Shown here: piece after piece, positions 15,916-24,215 of the stretch
How the letters are laid out: each line of letters opens with the position of its first letter
Position numbering within the stretch: the stretch's first letter is position 1
Origin: Halorubrum rubrum
GTDB taxonomy: Archaea; Halobacteriota; Halobacteria; Halobacteriales; Haloferacaceae
DNA: 43,223 nucleotides
Assembly: GCF_024494685.1 (NCBI RefSeq)
Contig: NZ_JANHDM010000019.1
Location: 1 to 43,223, forward strand
Direction: 5' to 3'
The notes under the pieces: model-generated
The model's database searches: none
The model's input: only the letters and a program-made list of their open reading frames with translations
Told to the model about the DNA's origin: nothing
Made by a program: the position numbers and the translations under genes

Positions 15916-17667
15916 TCACGGGAACGGATGGTACGCTCGGTCGAGCGTCGGCTCGAACCCCATCGATCGGGGGACTTCGCGGGCGCGCTCGCCGAAGAAC
16001 GGGTCGCCGGTGAAGAGCGGCTGCGCACCGGGGACGAGGACGCGAACGGCCTCGAAGCCGAGCGCCGCCACGTCGCGGGTCGTCGTGCGCGCGACGACGG
16101 GGTCGAGCCCGACCGACCGAACACGGTCGACGACCGCCTCGAGTTCGGCGACCCCGCCGTCCCCGTTCCGGGAGCCGGACTCACCGTCCGTCCCGCTTTC
16201 GAGGTCGGGCGCGTCGAGGCTCGTCGCCGGGACCGTCGCGTCGGGGTCGAAGAACTCGCGCGTCGCGTCCGGGAGGTCGGCGTGGCGGCCGATCGCGGCC
16301 TCCTGTTCGGCGGCGGTTTCCCTCCCCATCGACCGGAGTTCCGTCCAGTTCTGGAGCGCCTCCGCGATCGCGTTGCGGGCCGCGGAGACCGGGTCGAGGT
16401 CCGCGCCCGATCCGGCGGCAAAGCGGGGCCACTCCCCGTCGCGGTGGACGGCGGCGGCGACGACGGGGACGTCGACGTCGGTCGTGACGAGCAGCGTCGA
16501 CACCGACAGCGACTCCGCGCGGGCGCGCTTCCGGAGCCGATCGACGACCGGGTCGTCGAGTTCGAGCCCGAGCGGCTCCGTCGTCGAGTACCACGTCGTC
16601 ATCGTGGCGTCCCGCTCGATCGTCTCGTAGAGCCCCGACAGCGCCGCCTCCGCCCCGGTGTTGCCGAGGCCGAGCCCGGTCGTGATCGCGGGGCGGTATC
16701 GGCGCTCCGGCGGCGGGAAGCAAACGAACTCCGCGGGGAGGCTGACGACCGTCTCGGAGCCCGGACGCCCCTCGGTCACCAGTCGCTCGCCCGATATCCA
16801 CGCGAGTTCGTCCCCCGGCGAGTACCCCGCGGCGTCGTCCGGGCGGACGAACGCGTCCGGCGCGACCGGGTTCGGCACGTCGGCCTCGGTCGCGGTCGTG
16901 AACGACGACGCCCGGTAGACGCCCGCGGCGTAGCGCTCGAGTCCCTCGCCGAGCGCCTTCATGAACGCGGCGTCCCAGTCGTCGTCGGCCCCGGCGGCGA
17001 ACTCCGCGGCGCGGACGTCCGAGAACGGCGTCGTGTCGGCGACGTGCGAGACGTAGTACGGCACCGGGAACGACTCGCGTTCGCCCACCTCGGAGACGAG
17101 TCCGATCCGAGCGTCGACCCCTCGCTCCGCGCGCTCCAGCGCCGCCGACACCGAGCGCCGCTCGCCCCCGAGCGTGAGCGCCGTGCCCGGCTCGGAGCCG
17201 CAGCCGCAGCCGGGCACTGGAAGCAGCGACCGGGTCGGACCGGGGACCTCCCGGACCGTGTCGCCGACCGGCTCGCCCGCGAGCAGGCGGATCGCCGTCC
17301 GGCCGGCGACCGCGCCGGCGTACCGCACCGCGGAGCGCGTCCCCTGCGGCGCGTCCGCCGCCTCCGCATCGCCGCTCGCGACGCGGTCCCGCAGGCAGTC
17401 GTAACACGCGTCCTCGAGGACCGTCACCGCGGCGTCGACGTCCGCGAGCGGGGTCCCGCCGAGCCCGCCAACCTCGACGGCGATCCAGCGGTCGAGCAGG
17501 TCGTTCGCGGCGTCGAACGTCGCCGACCCGGTCGCGTCGACGACGACGGCGAGGTCGAACCCGTCGAGCAGCGACGGCTCGACCGGCATCACGTTCACGT
17601 CGACGTCGCCGAGCGCGGCCGAGACGGCCTCGACCGCGGGGCCGTCGCCGACCAGTCCGATGTCCAT
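15916..17667 (-). CDS. YcaO-family protein with fused E1-like/zinc domain
   Basis: A 583-residue protein. The N-terminal 160 residues look like the Ocin-ThiF-like (E1-like) partner domain of azoline cyclodehydratases, with a nucleotide-type start (GLVGDGPAVEAV) and four cysteines (C88, C91, C154, C156: CYDC and CGCG) able to hold zinc. From about residue 170 the YcaO ATP-dependent domain follows, showing ALGEGLERYAAG, ALSGLYETIERDA and NAIAEALQNW, the glutamate-rich ATP/Mg sites. The C-terminus ends PFP, like the proline-rich tail of active cyclodehydratases. YcaO enzymes phosphorylate peptide-backbone amides to make azolines or thioamides. No precursor peptide, dehydrogenase or TfuA is recognisable nearby. 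The cupin gene is downstream. Confidence 0.85.
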   Translation of the reverse strand: MDIGLVGDGPAVEAVSAALGDVDVNVMPVEPSLLDGFDLAVVVDATGSATFDAANDLLDRWIAVEVGGLGGTPLADVDAAVTVLEDACYDCLRDRVASGDAEAADAPQGTRSAVRYAGAVAGRTAIRLLAGEPVGDTVREVPGPTRSLLPVPGCGCGSEPGTALTLGGERRSVSAALERAERGVDARIGLVSEVGERESFPVPYYVSHVADTTPFSDVRAAEFAAGADDDWDAAFMKALGEGLERYAAGVYRASSFTTATEADVPNPVAPDAFVRPDDAAGYSPGDELAWISGERLVTEGRPGSETVVSLPAEFVCFPPPERRYRPAITTGLGLGNTGAEAALSGLYETIERDATMTTWYSTTEPLGLELDDPVVDRLRKRARAESLSVSTLLVTTDVDVPVVAAAVHRDGEWPRFAAGSGADLDPVSAARNAIAEALQNWTELRSMGRETAAEQEAAIGRHADLPDATREFFDPDATVPATSLDAPDLESGTDGESGSRNGDGGVAELEAVVDRVRSVGLDPVVARTTTRDVAALGFEAVRVLVPGAQPLFTGDPFFGERAREVPRSMGFEPTLDRAYHPFP

Positions 17668-17737
17668 GCCGCGGTCGACGGGGAGGAGGGAAAAAAAGCC
17701 CGCGGGGACGGGACGAGAACGGTGAAAACGGGACGGA

Positions 17738-17801
17738 TGCGACTGCGCGAGGAGGCGACTACGCGAGGAGGCGACTACGCGAGGAGGCGACTACGCGAGG
17801 A
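17738..17801. repeat. four 16-bp tandem repeats over the tbsP stop codon
   Basis: Units of ggcgactacgcgagga at 17754-17769, 17770-17785 and 17786-17801 are identical; 17738-17753 is a slightly diverged fourth copy. On the minus strand each perfect unit contains the final codons and TAG stop of the regulator gene (stop at 17791-17793), so the gene's end has been copied three times downstream. Confidence 0.9.
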
Positions 17802-18603
17802 GGTCGGCGGCGACGGCGGCGAACTCGTCGGCGTCGACGCCGGCCAGCCGGTCGTCGCCGAGTTTGAGCCGGAGCCGCGGACGGCCCACGTCGATCGGGA
17901 CCTTCTCCGTGTCGATGACGCCGACGTCCTCGAGCCGGGTCTTCGTCCGGGAGAACGTCGCCTTCGAGGCGATCCCCACGTCCTCGCCCCACTTCGAGAT
18001 GTCGTACAGGAGGACGTCGTTGCGCGCGGCGACGAGGAGCGAGACCGTCACCTCGTCGAGCCCGTCGTCCCCGCCCGCGCTCTCTACGGACGCGAGCACC
18101 GCGTCGAAGTCGTCGCGGACGTCCTCGCCGATGTCGGCCGCCATCGTCTCGCGAACGCGGCTGATCGACGGCGTGCGGAGCGCGTACTCCTCGGCGTCCG
18201 CGAAGGCGTCGCGGTGCGTCCCGAACACCTCGGCGACGAACGCCTCGTCCGTCGTCGAGAGGGCGGCGACGCGCTCGCCGGCGTTCACGAGCGCGACGAC
18301 CTTCGACTCGGAGACGAAGAGCGCGTTGTCGGCGTCCTCGGGGAGGAGGCGAAGCCGCAACGCCCCGGACTCGAGGAGGTCAGCGGCCTTCGAGGCGACG
18401 AGGAAGTCGTCCATGACACCTTTTAGCACGCTCTCGTCGGCGAGCATCGACATCGTCGGGAGGTCGTCGCGGTCGACGGCGGCGTCCACGAGCGAGACGA
18501 TCGTCGACGCCGGCGGGTCGATCACGAACAGTTCCTCGTCGGACCCGGCGAACGCCGCCTCGAGGACGTCCTCCACGTCCGATTCCAATAAATTCGACAC
18601 CAT
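17791..18603 (-). CDS. transcriptional regulator TbsP (DUF5821 type)
   Basis: A 270-residue cytosolic protein matching the haloarchaeal DUF5821 family, whose Haloferax member TbsP acts with TrmB in controlling gluconeogenesis; assignment is from remembered family pattern (opening MVSNLLESDVEDVLEA, then FVIDPPASTI). Residues 1-140 form an alpha/beta sensor-like domain. Residues 175-250 look like a winged helix (LLVAARNDVLLYDISKWGEDVGIASKATFSRTKTRLEDVGVI). The upstream region is strikingly AT-rich with an inverted repeat, suggesting autoregulation. The 3' end is tandemly duplicated. It is divergent from glyA. Confidence 0.75.
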   Translation of the reverse strand: MVSNLLESDVEDVLEAAFAGSDEELFVIDPPASTIVSLVDAAVDRDDLPTMSMLADESVLKGVMDDFLVASKAADLLESGALRLRLLPEDADNALFVSESKVVALVNAGERVAALSTTDEAFVAEVFGTHRDAFADAEEYALRTPSISRVRETMAADIGEDVRDDFDAVLASVESAGGDDGLDEVTVSLLVAARNDVLLYDISKWGEDVGIASKATFSRTKTRLEDVGVIDTEKVPIDVGRPRLRLKLGDDRLAGVDADEFAAVAADLLA

Positions 18604-18612
18604 CTATCTCCT

Positions 18613-18657
18613 CGTATACAATCCGGATATCTATTTAATATTAACGGGACTTGTATA
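18613..18657 (-). promoter_or_regulatory. tbsP promoter with inverted repeat
   Basis: Arms tatacaa (18615-18621) and ttgtata (18651-18657) flank an AT-rich core containing the palindrome taatatta (18637-18644), which likely serves as TATA box for tbsP. The symmetry suggests an operator for a dimeric repressor, perhaps TbsP itself. Confidence 0.5.
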
Positions 18658-18748
18658 GCGAACAACGCCGTTTAGGGGCGTCTCACCGCTGAAATCGACG
18701 GATCCGCCGATCGTCGGTGGCGCGCCCGTTCCGCCCGCGGACGGACAG

Positions 18749-18756
18749 GCTTAATG
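18749..18756 (+). promoter_or_regulatory. TATA box of glyA
   Basis: gcttaatg is centred about 27 nt upstream of the glyA ATG at 18780, predicting a leaderless transcript. Confidence 0.6.
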
Positions 18757-18779
18757 TGCCGTCGGCCGCGACGAGACGT

Positions 18780-20027
18780 ATGGACAACGAGAACCTCCGG
18801 GCGGTCGACCCGGCGGTGGCGGACGCGCTGGCCGGCGAGCGGACGAGACAGGAGGAGACGCTCGCGATGATAGCGAGCGAGAACCACGTCAGCGAGGCCG
18901 TTCTGGAGGCACAGGGGAGCGTCCTCACGAACAAGTACGCCGAGGGGTACCCCGGCGCGCGCTACTACGCCGGCTGCGAGTACGCCGACGAGGTCGAGGA
19001 GCTCGCGATCGAGCGGGCGACGGAGCTGTGGGGGGCCGAGCACGTCAACGTCCAGCCGCACTCGGGGACGCAGGCGAACCAGGCGGTCTACTACTCGGTG
19101 CTCGAGCCGGGAGACAGGATCCTCTCGCTCGATCTGAACCACGGCGGCCACCTCTCGCACGGCCATCCGGCGAACTTCACCGGCCAGATCTACGAGGTCG
19201 AGCAGTACGAGGTCGACCCCGAGACCGGCTACATCGACTACGAGGACCTCCGCGAGACCGCGGAGGCGTTCGATCCCGACATCGTCGTCTCCGGCTACTC
19301 CGCGTACCCGCGGACGGTCGACTGGGAGGCGATCCAGGCCGCGGCCGACGCCGTCGACGCCTACCACCTCGCCGACATCGCTCACATCACCGGGCTCGTC
19401 GCCGCCGGCGTCCACCCCTCGCCGGTCGGCGTCGCCGACTTCGTCACCGGCTCGACGCACAAGACGATCCGCGCCGGCCGCGGCGGGATCGTGATGTGCG
19501 ACGAGGAGTTCGCGGACGACGTCGACAAGGCCGTCTTCCCCGGCGGGCAGGGCGGCCCGCTGATGCACAACGTCGCCGGGAAGGCCGTCGGGTTCAAGGA
19601 GGCGCTCGAGCCCGAGTTCGAGGAGTACGCGCAGGCGGTCGTCGACAACGCCGAGACCCTCGCGGAGACGCTCCAGGGTCACGGGCTCTCCTTAGTCTCC
19701 GGCGGCACCGACACCCACCTCGTGTTGGTCGACCTCCGCGAGTCGCATCCCGACCTCTCGGGCGGTGACGCCGAGGACGCGCTCGCGGCCGCGAACATCG
19801 TGCTCAACGGGAACACGGTGCCCGACGAGACGCGCTCGCCGTTCGACCCCTCCGGGATCCGCGCCGGCACCGCCGGGCTCACGACCCGCGGCTTCGACGC
19901 GGACGCGATGGCGGAGGTCGGCGACCTCATCTACCGCGTGATCGACGACGCCGACAGCGAGGACGTGATCTACGAGGTCGGCGAGCGCGTCGTCGAGCTC
20001 TGCCGGGAGTACCCGCTGTACGAGTAG
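18780..20027 (+). CDS. glyA: serine hydroxymethyltransferase
   Basis: PLP enzyme interconverting serine and glycine with transfer of the one-carbon unit to a tetrahydropterin; cytosolic, normally a dimer or tetramer. The 415-residue length is typical. Visible are ETLAMIASENHVSEAV, NKYAEGYPGARYYAGCEYADEVE, NVQPHSGTQANQAVY, and the PLP lysine in TGSTHKTIRAGRGG. The start ATG was chosen by family N-terminus and by its TATA box; an upstream in-frame ATG at 18717 would include the promoter. The gene is divergent from tbsP. With the DHFR gene at 36885 it points to folate-type one-carbon metabolism. Confidence 0.96.
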   Translation: MDNENLRAVDPAVADALAGERTRQEETLAMIASENHVSEAVLEAQGSVLTNKYAEGYPGARYYAGCEYADEVEELAIERATELWGAEHVNVQPHSGTQANQAVYYSVLEPGDRILSLDLNHGGHLSHGHPANFTGQIYEVEQYEVDPETGYIDYEDLRETAEAFDPDIVVSGYSAYPRTVDWEAIQAAADAVDAYHLADIAHITGLVAAGVHPSPVGVADFVTGSTHKTIRAGRGGIVMCDEEFADDVDKAVFPGGQGGPLMHNVAGKAVGFKEALEPEFEEYAQAVVDNAETLAETLQGHGLSLVSGGTDTHLVLVDLRESHPDLSGGDAEDALAAANIVLNGNTVPDETRSPFDPSGIRAGTAGLTTRGFDADAMAEVGDLIYRVIDDADSEDVIYEVGERVVELCREYPLYE

Positions 20028-20112
20028 CGCTCCCGTCCCAGTTTTCAACCCCACTCCGCCCCGCCGGCGCGGATCCGTACGTACAAAGTAGGGGCGGGTC
20101 CGACGGGGGCGT

Positions 20113-20523
20113 ATGGACGACCAGTCGTTTCTGGCCCGGCGTCTCGACCGCGCGGCCGCGCCGCTCGCGGTCGGCGACGTCCTCGTGTTGATGGCGCTTC
20201 TGACCGTCGGAACGCTCAGTCACACGTCGACCGAGTTCCTCGCGAACGAGCCGACCTACCTGCTCGGCGTGTGGGCTCCCTTCCTGATCGGGTGGGTCCT
20301 CCTCGCGCCGCTCGTCGGCGCGTACTCCCCCGGCGCGGCGGAGACGGCGAAGTCGTCGGTCCCGCTCGTCGTGCGCTCGTGGGTCCCCGCGGCCGCCGTC
20401 GGGTTCGTCCTGCGCGCGTTCGTGTTCCGCGGCGGGATCGCGCCCAGCTTCGTCGCGGTTATCCTCGTGACCGGCGCGGTCGCGCTCGGCGGCTGGCGGG
20501 CGGTCTACTTCCGGCTGCGGTAG
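20113..20523 (+). CDS. DUF3054 integral membrane protein
   Basis: A 136-residue protein with about four membrane helices (residues 18-36, 52-68, 88-103, 112-130) and short loops. The opening LARRLDRAAAPLAVGDVLVL and the GAYSPGA turn after the second helix match the DUF3054 family of bacterial and haloarchaeal membrane proteins. Function unknown. A single gene 85 bp after glyA on the same strand. The C-terminal end is abrupt (FRLR), as usual for the family. Confidence 0.85.
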   Translation: MDDQSFLARRLDRAAAPLAVGDVLVLMALLTVGTLSHTSTEFLANEPTYLLGVWAPFLIGWVLLAPLVGAYSPGAAETAKSSVPLVVRSWVPAAAVGFVLRAFVFRGGIAPSFVAVILVTGAVALGGWRAVYFRLR

Positions 20524-21201
20524 CCGCACTCCCCCGTCTTCGACTCGCGTTTCCGGATCGACGTTCGGCTTCTCCATCCGATCAGCATCCGCGGACGATG
20601 TGGTTCGACTCGACTCGGTCAATACAGGTGAAGAAGCGGGAGATTCGCGGTGCGGTGGCGCGCCGGTGAGCGCCCGACGGACGCGAACCGCCCGCGAGGG
20701 AGTTGCGAGCGCGAACGCGCGAGCAACGAGGTTGGGGAGGCGTGAGGTGCGGAGCGGTAGCGGTCGGGTGGGACTCAAAGGGGCAGTCGCGAGGACGAAG
20801 CTCGACGACGTAAGCACTGGAAGGAACGAACGGAGTGAGTGACTGAAGCGCGCAACGAGTCGCGCAAGTCCTCACGACTGGGGCTTTGGAGGCGTTCTCC
20901 GCAGTCGGTTGTTTCACCGCGTACAGCCGAGCGACTGGGGCTTTGGAGACGTTCTCCGCACCAGCAACGACACCGTTCTCATCACCTTGTTTTCTCACGA
21001 AACACCCGTTCTACAAGCACTCACCGACGGCGGGCGTTTCATCTCGATCCACGTCGGAACTTCGAGGAGGCCGCGTCCCGGCAACGATCCCGCCCCGAAC
21101 CCGGCATAAGTTATGAGATGGTTTTCTCGTCCCACGGCAGCTATGACTCCGTGGGTACGCGAAACAATTATGTGGTATCATGGTATAGATCCACGCGGAT
21201 C
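20524..21201. other. 678-bp gene-free region with repeat-like sequence
   Basis: No convincing protein gene before 21202. From about 20640 to 20960 the sequence is rich in short purine-rich repeats and imperfect palindromes and has no codon bias. It ends with two near-identical 28-bp elements. From 20960 onward the GC content drops. A TATA-like cataagttat stands at 21105-21114, followed by a hairpin with 7-bp arms cccacgg and ccgtggg at 21131-21137 and 21149-21155. Confidence 0.6.
20876..20960 (+). repeat. 28-bp direct repeat, 57-bp period
   Basis: gactggggctttggag... occurs at 20876-20903 and again at 20933-20960 with a single g-to-a difference. The adjacent phrase gtgggactcaaaggggc (near 20768-20784) and this repeat resemble multi-copy haloarchaeal intergenic sequences, by recollection only. 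Confidence 0.75.
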
Positions 21202-21450
21202 ATGAGTAGGTATTACGACTACGTCCTCGGACTCATTCCGGCCGCCCTGCTCGGCGTGACTGCCTTCCTGAACCTGGTCGGGCTGTCGTTGACGGCGGCC
21301 GTGCCCGTGGGCGCGAGCGTCGCGCTGGCGCTCATGGGCCACGCGATGTTCGTGCGGGCTCCCCTCGACGACGCGGCTCGGACCTCTGACGCCGCCGGCA
21401 CCGGCTCTCGCTCCGCTTCCGCCCCCTTCGCCGGCTCCGGCTCGGACTGA
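21202..21450 (+). CDS. small two-helix membrane protein
   Basis: An 82-residue protein with two hydrophobic helices (about residues 7-28 and 33-52) after MSRYYDYVLGL, and a Ser/Ala-rich disordered tail (TGSRSASAPFAGSGSD). The tail has low codon bias. The ATG is immediately preceded by an inverted repeat, gatcc-acgc-ggatc (21188-21201), and by AT-rich promoter-like sequence. The longer open frame upstream runs through repeat-like DNA and is not protein-like. No family is recognised. It stands alone between the repeat region and the cyclodeaminase-family gene. Confidence 0.62.
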   Translation: MSRYYDYVLGLIPAALLGVTAFLNLVGLSLTAAVPVGASVALALMGHAMFVRAPLDDAARTSDAAGTGSRSASAPFAGSGSD

Positions 21451-21497
21451 TCGCCGCGTCCTGTACCGTTTAGTCACCCCCGCCCGATGGGTGGGAC

Positions 21498-22496
21498 ATG
21501 ACCGACACGCTGTTTCTCACGAGCGCCGACGTCGACGACCTCGCCGAGCCGGCCGACTACGTCGCGGCCGTCCGTGAGGGGTACCGGCAGGTCGGCGAGG
21601 GTGCGCCCGCCGAGCCGCGGACGAAACTCGGCAGCGACGACCCGCCGGGGATGCTCACGACCTACGTCGCGCTGTTGCCCGAAACGGGCGCGATGGGCGG
21701 ATACACCTACTCGGCCGGCTTCGGGGAGCGCGACGCGTGGTTCATGACGCCGCTCTTCGACGCGGAGTCCGGCGAGCCGCTGGCGCTCCTCGACGGCGCG
21801 TCGATGAACCCGTTCAAGACGGGCGCGGCGGGCGCGGTCGCGGTCGACGCGCTCGCCCGCGAGGACGCGACCGAGGTCGCGGTGATCGGCAGCGGCTCGC
21901 AGGCGCGCGGGCAGCTCCGCGCGGCCGCGACGGTCCGCCCGTTCGAGGCGGTCCGCGTCTTCTCGCCGACGGCCGAGAACCGCGAGTCCTTCGCGGCGGA
22001 GTTCGACGAGCGGCTCGACGCCGACGCGCGCGCAGTCGCGAGCGCGAGCGAGGCGCTCGCCGGCGCGGACGTCGTGATCACGGCGACGACCGCGAGCGAC
22101 CCGGTGATCGACGACGCCGACGTGGAGCCTGGCACCCACGTCACGGCGATGGGCCAGTACGCCCCCGGAAAGAACGAGCTTCCCCCCGAACTCGTCGCAC
22201 GCGCCACCTACGTCCCCGACCTCCGCGACCGCGCGACGCGCGACGCCGGCTCGTTCCTCGCGGCGGTCGAGGAGGGACTTGTCGACGAGGACGGGGTCGT
22301 CGCCGAACTGGGCGACGTCGTCGCCGGCGCCCATCCGGGACGGACGAGCGACGAGGAGGTGACGGTCTTCGACTCCGGCGGGACGGGCATCGAGACGGTC
22401 GCGGCCGCCCACATGCTGTACGAGCGCGCCCGCGAGGCGGGGCGAGGGGAGACGATCGCGTTCGCGCCCGCGAGCGAGGCACTCACCGGGAAGTAG
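21498..22496 (+). CDS. ornithine cyclodeaminase / mu-crystallin family protein
   Basis: A 332-residue NAD(P)-dependent enzyme of the ornithine cyclodeaminase/alanine dehydrogenase/ketimine reductase superfamily. Visible are the substrate-side MNPFKTGAAGAVAVDALA and the Rossmann loop VAVIGSGSQARGQLRAA. The dinucleotide-domain end HVTAMGQYAPGKNELPPELV and GTGIETVAAAHMLYERA follow family pattern. Substrate (ornithine, alanine or a cyclic ketimine) cannot be told from sequence. A second, more alanine-dehydrogenase-like paralogue lies at 35806. Neighbours give no pathway. Confidence 0.87.
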   Translation: MTDTLFLTSADVDDLAEPADYVAAVREGYRQVGEGAPAEPRTKLGSDDPPGMLTTYVALLPETGAMGGYTYSAGFGERDAWFMTPLFDAESGEPLALLDGASMNPFKTGAAGAVAVDALAREDATEVAVIGSGSQARGQLRAAATVRPFEAVRVFSPTAENRESFAAEFDERLDADARAVASASEALAGADVVITATTASDPVIDDADVEPGTHVTAMGQYAPGKNELPPELVARATYVPDLRDRATRDAGSFLAAVEEGLVDEDGVVAELGDVVAGAHPGRTSDEEVTVFDSGGTGIETVAAAHMLYERAREAGRGETIAFAPASEALTGK

Positions 22497-22535
22497 CGGC
22501 GCGGCGACGGGCCGCGGCGTACCGCCGACCCGCGC

Positions 22536-23030
22536 TCAACGGCCCCGTCGGCCCCGCCTGCTCCGCCGCCGAACGGGCTCGCCGTGGACGGCGCGGTAGA
22601 CGGTCGGGAACGCCGCGATCCCGAGGGTCTGGACGATCCCCCCGCCGACGAAGGCGAGCGGGAGCGGCCCGGAGAGCGCCGTCACGGCCGCGGCGACGCC
22701 GAGCGTCGCCGCCAGGTAGCTCGCGGAGAAGTACGTGATCCGGAGCGGGGCGCTCCCGACCTCGCCGAGCCGCGGCCACTCGCCCGCGTCGACGACGCGG
22801 GTGCGAAACAGCGTCAGCGCGAGCGACCCGACGACGACCGCGCCGATGCCCGCCGTCGGCAGCGCGTCGGGAAACGCCGACTGGAGGACGAGGCCGAGCA
22901 CCAGCGCGGGCGACGCGAGAACCGTCAGCTCGATCCCGGCGAAGAAGAGCCGCTCGGTCCAGTAGCTCGCGCCCTCCTTCGTGTTCGCGTAGTGTCGCTC
23001 GTCGTAGCCGCGGGGGTCGTCGTCGCTCAT
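22536..23030 (-). CDS. four-helix membrane protein, haloarchaeal
   Basis: A 164-residue protein with an acidic 25-residue cytosolic start (MSDDDPRGYDERHY), about four membrane helices (residues 30-50, 58-76, 98-116, 122-140) and a highly basic C-terminus (VRRRSRRGRRGR) expected to face the cytosol. No family is recognised. It lies 34 bp after pelA on the same strand and may be co-transcribed with it. No catalytic residues are apparent. Confidence 0.74.
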   Translation of the reverse strand: MSDDDPRGYDERHYANTKEGASYWTERLFFAGIELTVLASPALVLGLVLQSAFPDALPTAGIGAVVVGSLALTLFRTRVVDAGEWPRLGEVGSAPLRITYFSASYLAATLGVAAAVTALSGPLPLAFVGGGIVQTLGIAAFPTVYRAVHGEPVRRRSRRGRRGR

Positions 23031-23064
23031 CCCGCGTCTCCCGTCGACCGCTCGCGGTTGCGGG

Positions 23065-24132
23065 TCACTGGAGCCGGTACCGCAGGATGGCGGCGATGCC
23101 GCCGAGGTTCGAGAGCTGTTCGCCGGGGGCGAACGCCGCCGAGAAGACGACCACGTCGCCGCCCTGTCGCTCGACCGACTCGATCACCTCGTTGACGTCG
23201 ATCTCCCAGTCGCCCCCGCCCTGCCGCTCGGTTCGGAGCCGGTCGTCGACGACGAGCAGCGTCTCGACCGCGCCGAACTCCGCGGCCTCCGCCACGTCCT
23301 CGGGGCCGTAGGTGGCCTTCGCGCCCGTCGCGATGTTCTCCGTGAGCTCGTCGATGAGGCTCGCCTCCTTGGCGATCCGCGTCTCCTTTTGTACCTCGTC
23401 GACCGCGCCGCGTTTGAGCACCTCGTGGACGCCGCGGTCGCCGGCCGCCGAGGTGTCGACGACGGTGACACGCTCCGCGAGATCGCGGTACTCCTCGGCG
23501 ATGTAGTCGCGCGCGTCCTGTTTCGTGAACCCCGGACCCGCGAGGATCACGGCGTCGGCGTCGAGGTGGGAGAGCGCCTCGGCGAGTTCCGCGAACAGCT
23601 CCTCGCGCGGGCGGGAGTACTCTCCCTTCCCCGTCGGCTTCGTGAACGAGGCGTACTCCTCGGTGCCGTACTGTTGGACCGTGTGGACGTAGGCGGCCCC
23701 CTCCTCGACGGTCGCGATGGCGACGTCGGGGTTCTCCGCGGCCTCCGTCGCCTCCTCCAGCCGCTCGGTCTGGTCCGGCTTGAAGTGCTTCTCGACCGTG
23801 ATCTCGTCGTGCTCCTCGACGTTTATGGTGTGGTGAGCGTTGAGCTGGTCCTCCCGCGAACAGGCGACGATGACGCCCGAGACGCGGAGCCGGTTGGCGA
23901 AGCGCGCGAACTCGACGTCGTCGACCTCCAGGGTCACGAAGACGTGCTCGCGCTGGCCGCCCGTGTCCCGCATCCGGTCGTCGTCCCGCTGGATCCGGCG
24001 GGTGGTGTCGCCCTCGACGCGGTCGCCCGGCTCGAGGACGTGCGACAGATGCCAGAGGTCGTCGACGTTCTCGGGGACGAGCGTGAGCCGTTCTCGGCCC
24101 TCCTCGCCGTAGCCCCGCTCGGAGATGCGCAT
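23065..24132 (-). CDS. pelA: mRNA surveillance protein Pelota
   Basis: Archaeal Pelota/Dom34, 355 residues, an eRF1 paralogue that with aEF1A and ABCE1 releases ribosomes stalled on defective mRNA. Three domains are evident. An Sm-like N-terminal domain covers residues 1-125 ([33 protein letters not shown] at its end). The central domain runs about 130-255 ([37 protein letters not shown]). The C-terminal L7Ae-like domain runs about 260-355 ([31 protein letters not shown]). As expected for Pelota it lacks the GGQ motif of release factors. The length is normal. The upstream promoter is weak in sequence. Confidence 0.95.
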   Translation of the reverse strand: MRISERGYGEEGRERLTLVPENVDDLWHLSHVLEPGDRVEGDTTRRIQRDDDRMRDTGGQREHVFVTLEVDDVEFARFANRLRVSGVIVACSREDQLNAHHTINVEEHDEITVEKHFKPDQTERLEEATEAAENPDVAIATVEEGAAYVHTVQQYGTEEYASFTKPTGKGEYSRPREELFAELAEALSHLDADAVILAGPGFTKQDARDYIAEEYRDLAERVTVVDTSAAGDRGVHEVLKRGAVDEVQKETRIAKEASLIDELTENIATGAKATYGPEDVAEAAEFGAVETLLVVDDRLRTERQGGGDWEIDVNEVIESVERQGGDVVVFSAAFAPGEQLSNLGGIAAILRYRLQ

Positions 24133-24215
24133 ACTCCGGGTTCGATCGGGAGGGTATCAACTCTTGGCTTCCGTGCCGATCGATCCTCCGCTCGGTCGGC
24201 GGTGTCGTCGACCCG

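Noticed and set aside
13643..16630. Very long rightward open frame (995 codons), and similar ones at 15928-18426 and 1458-2645
   Set aside because: They run antisense to well-supported leftward genes, are Arg/Gly/Pro-rich and carry no family motif. Long open frames on the opposite strand are typical of very GC-rich DNA. Only the last 48 codons of 1458-2645 are a gene.
17738..17801. Possible CRISPR-like array of four short repeats
   Set aside because: The 16-bp units are directly adjacent without spacers. They are a slippage-type tandem repeat; no CRISPR array or cas gene was seen in the window.
20839..21201. N-terminal extension of the small membrane protein through the repeat region
   Set aside because: The added sequence is Arg/Ser-rich, contains the 28-bp repeats and looks non-coding.
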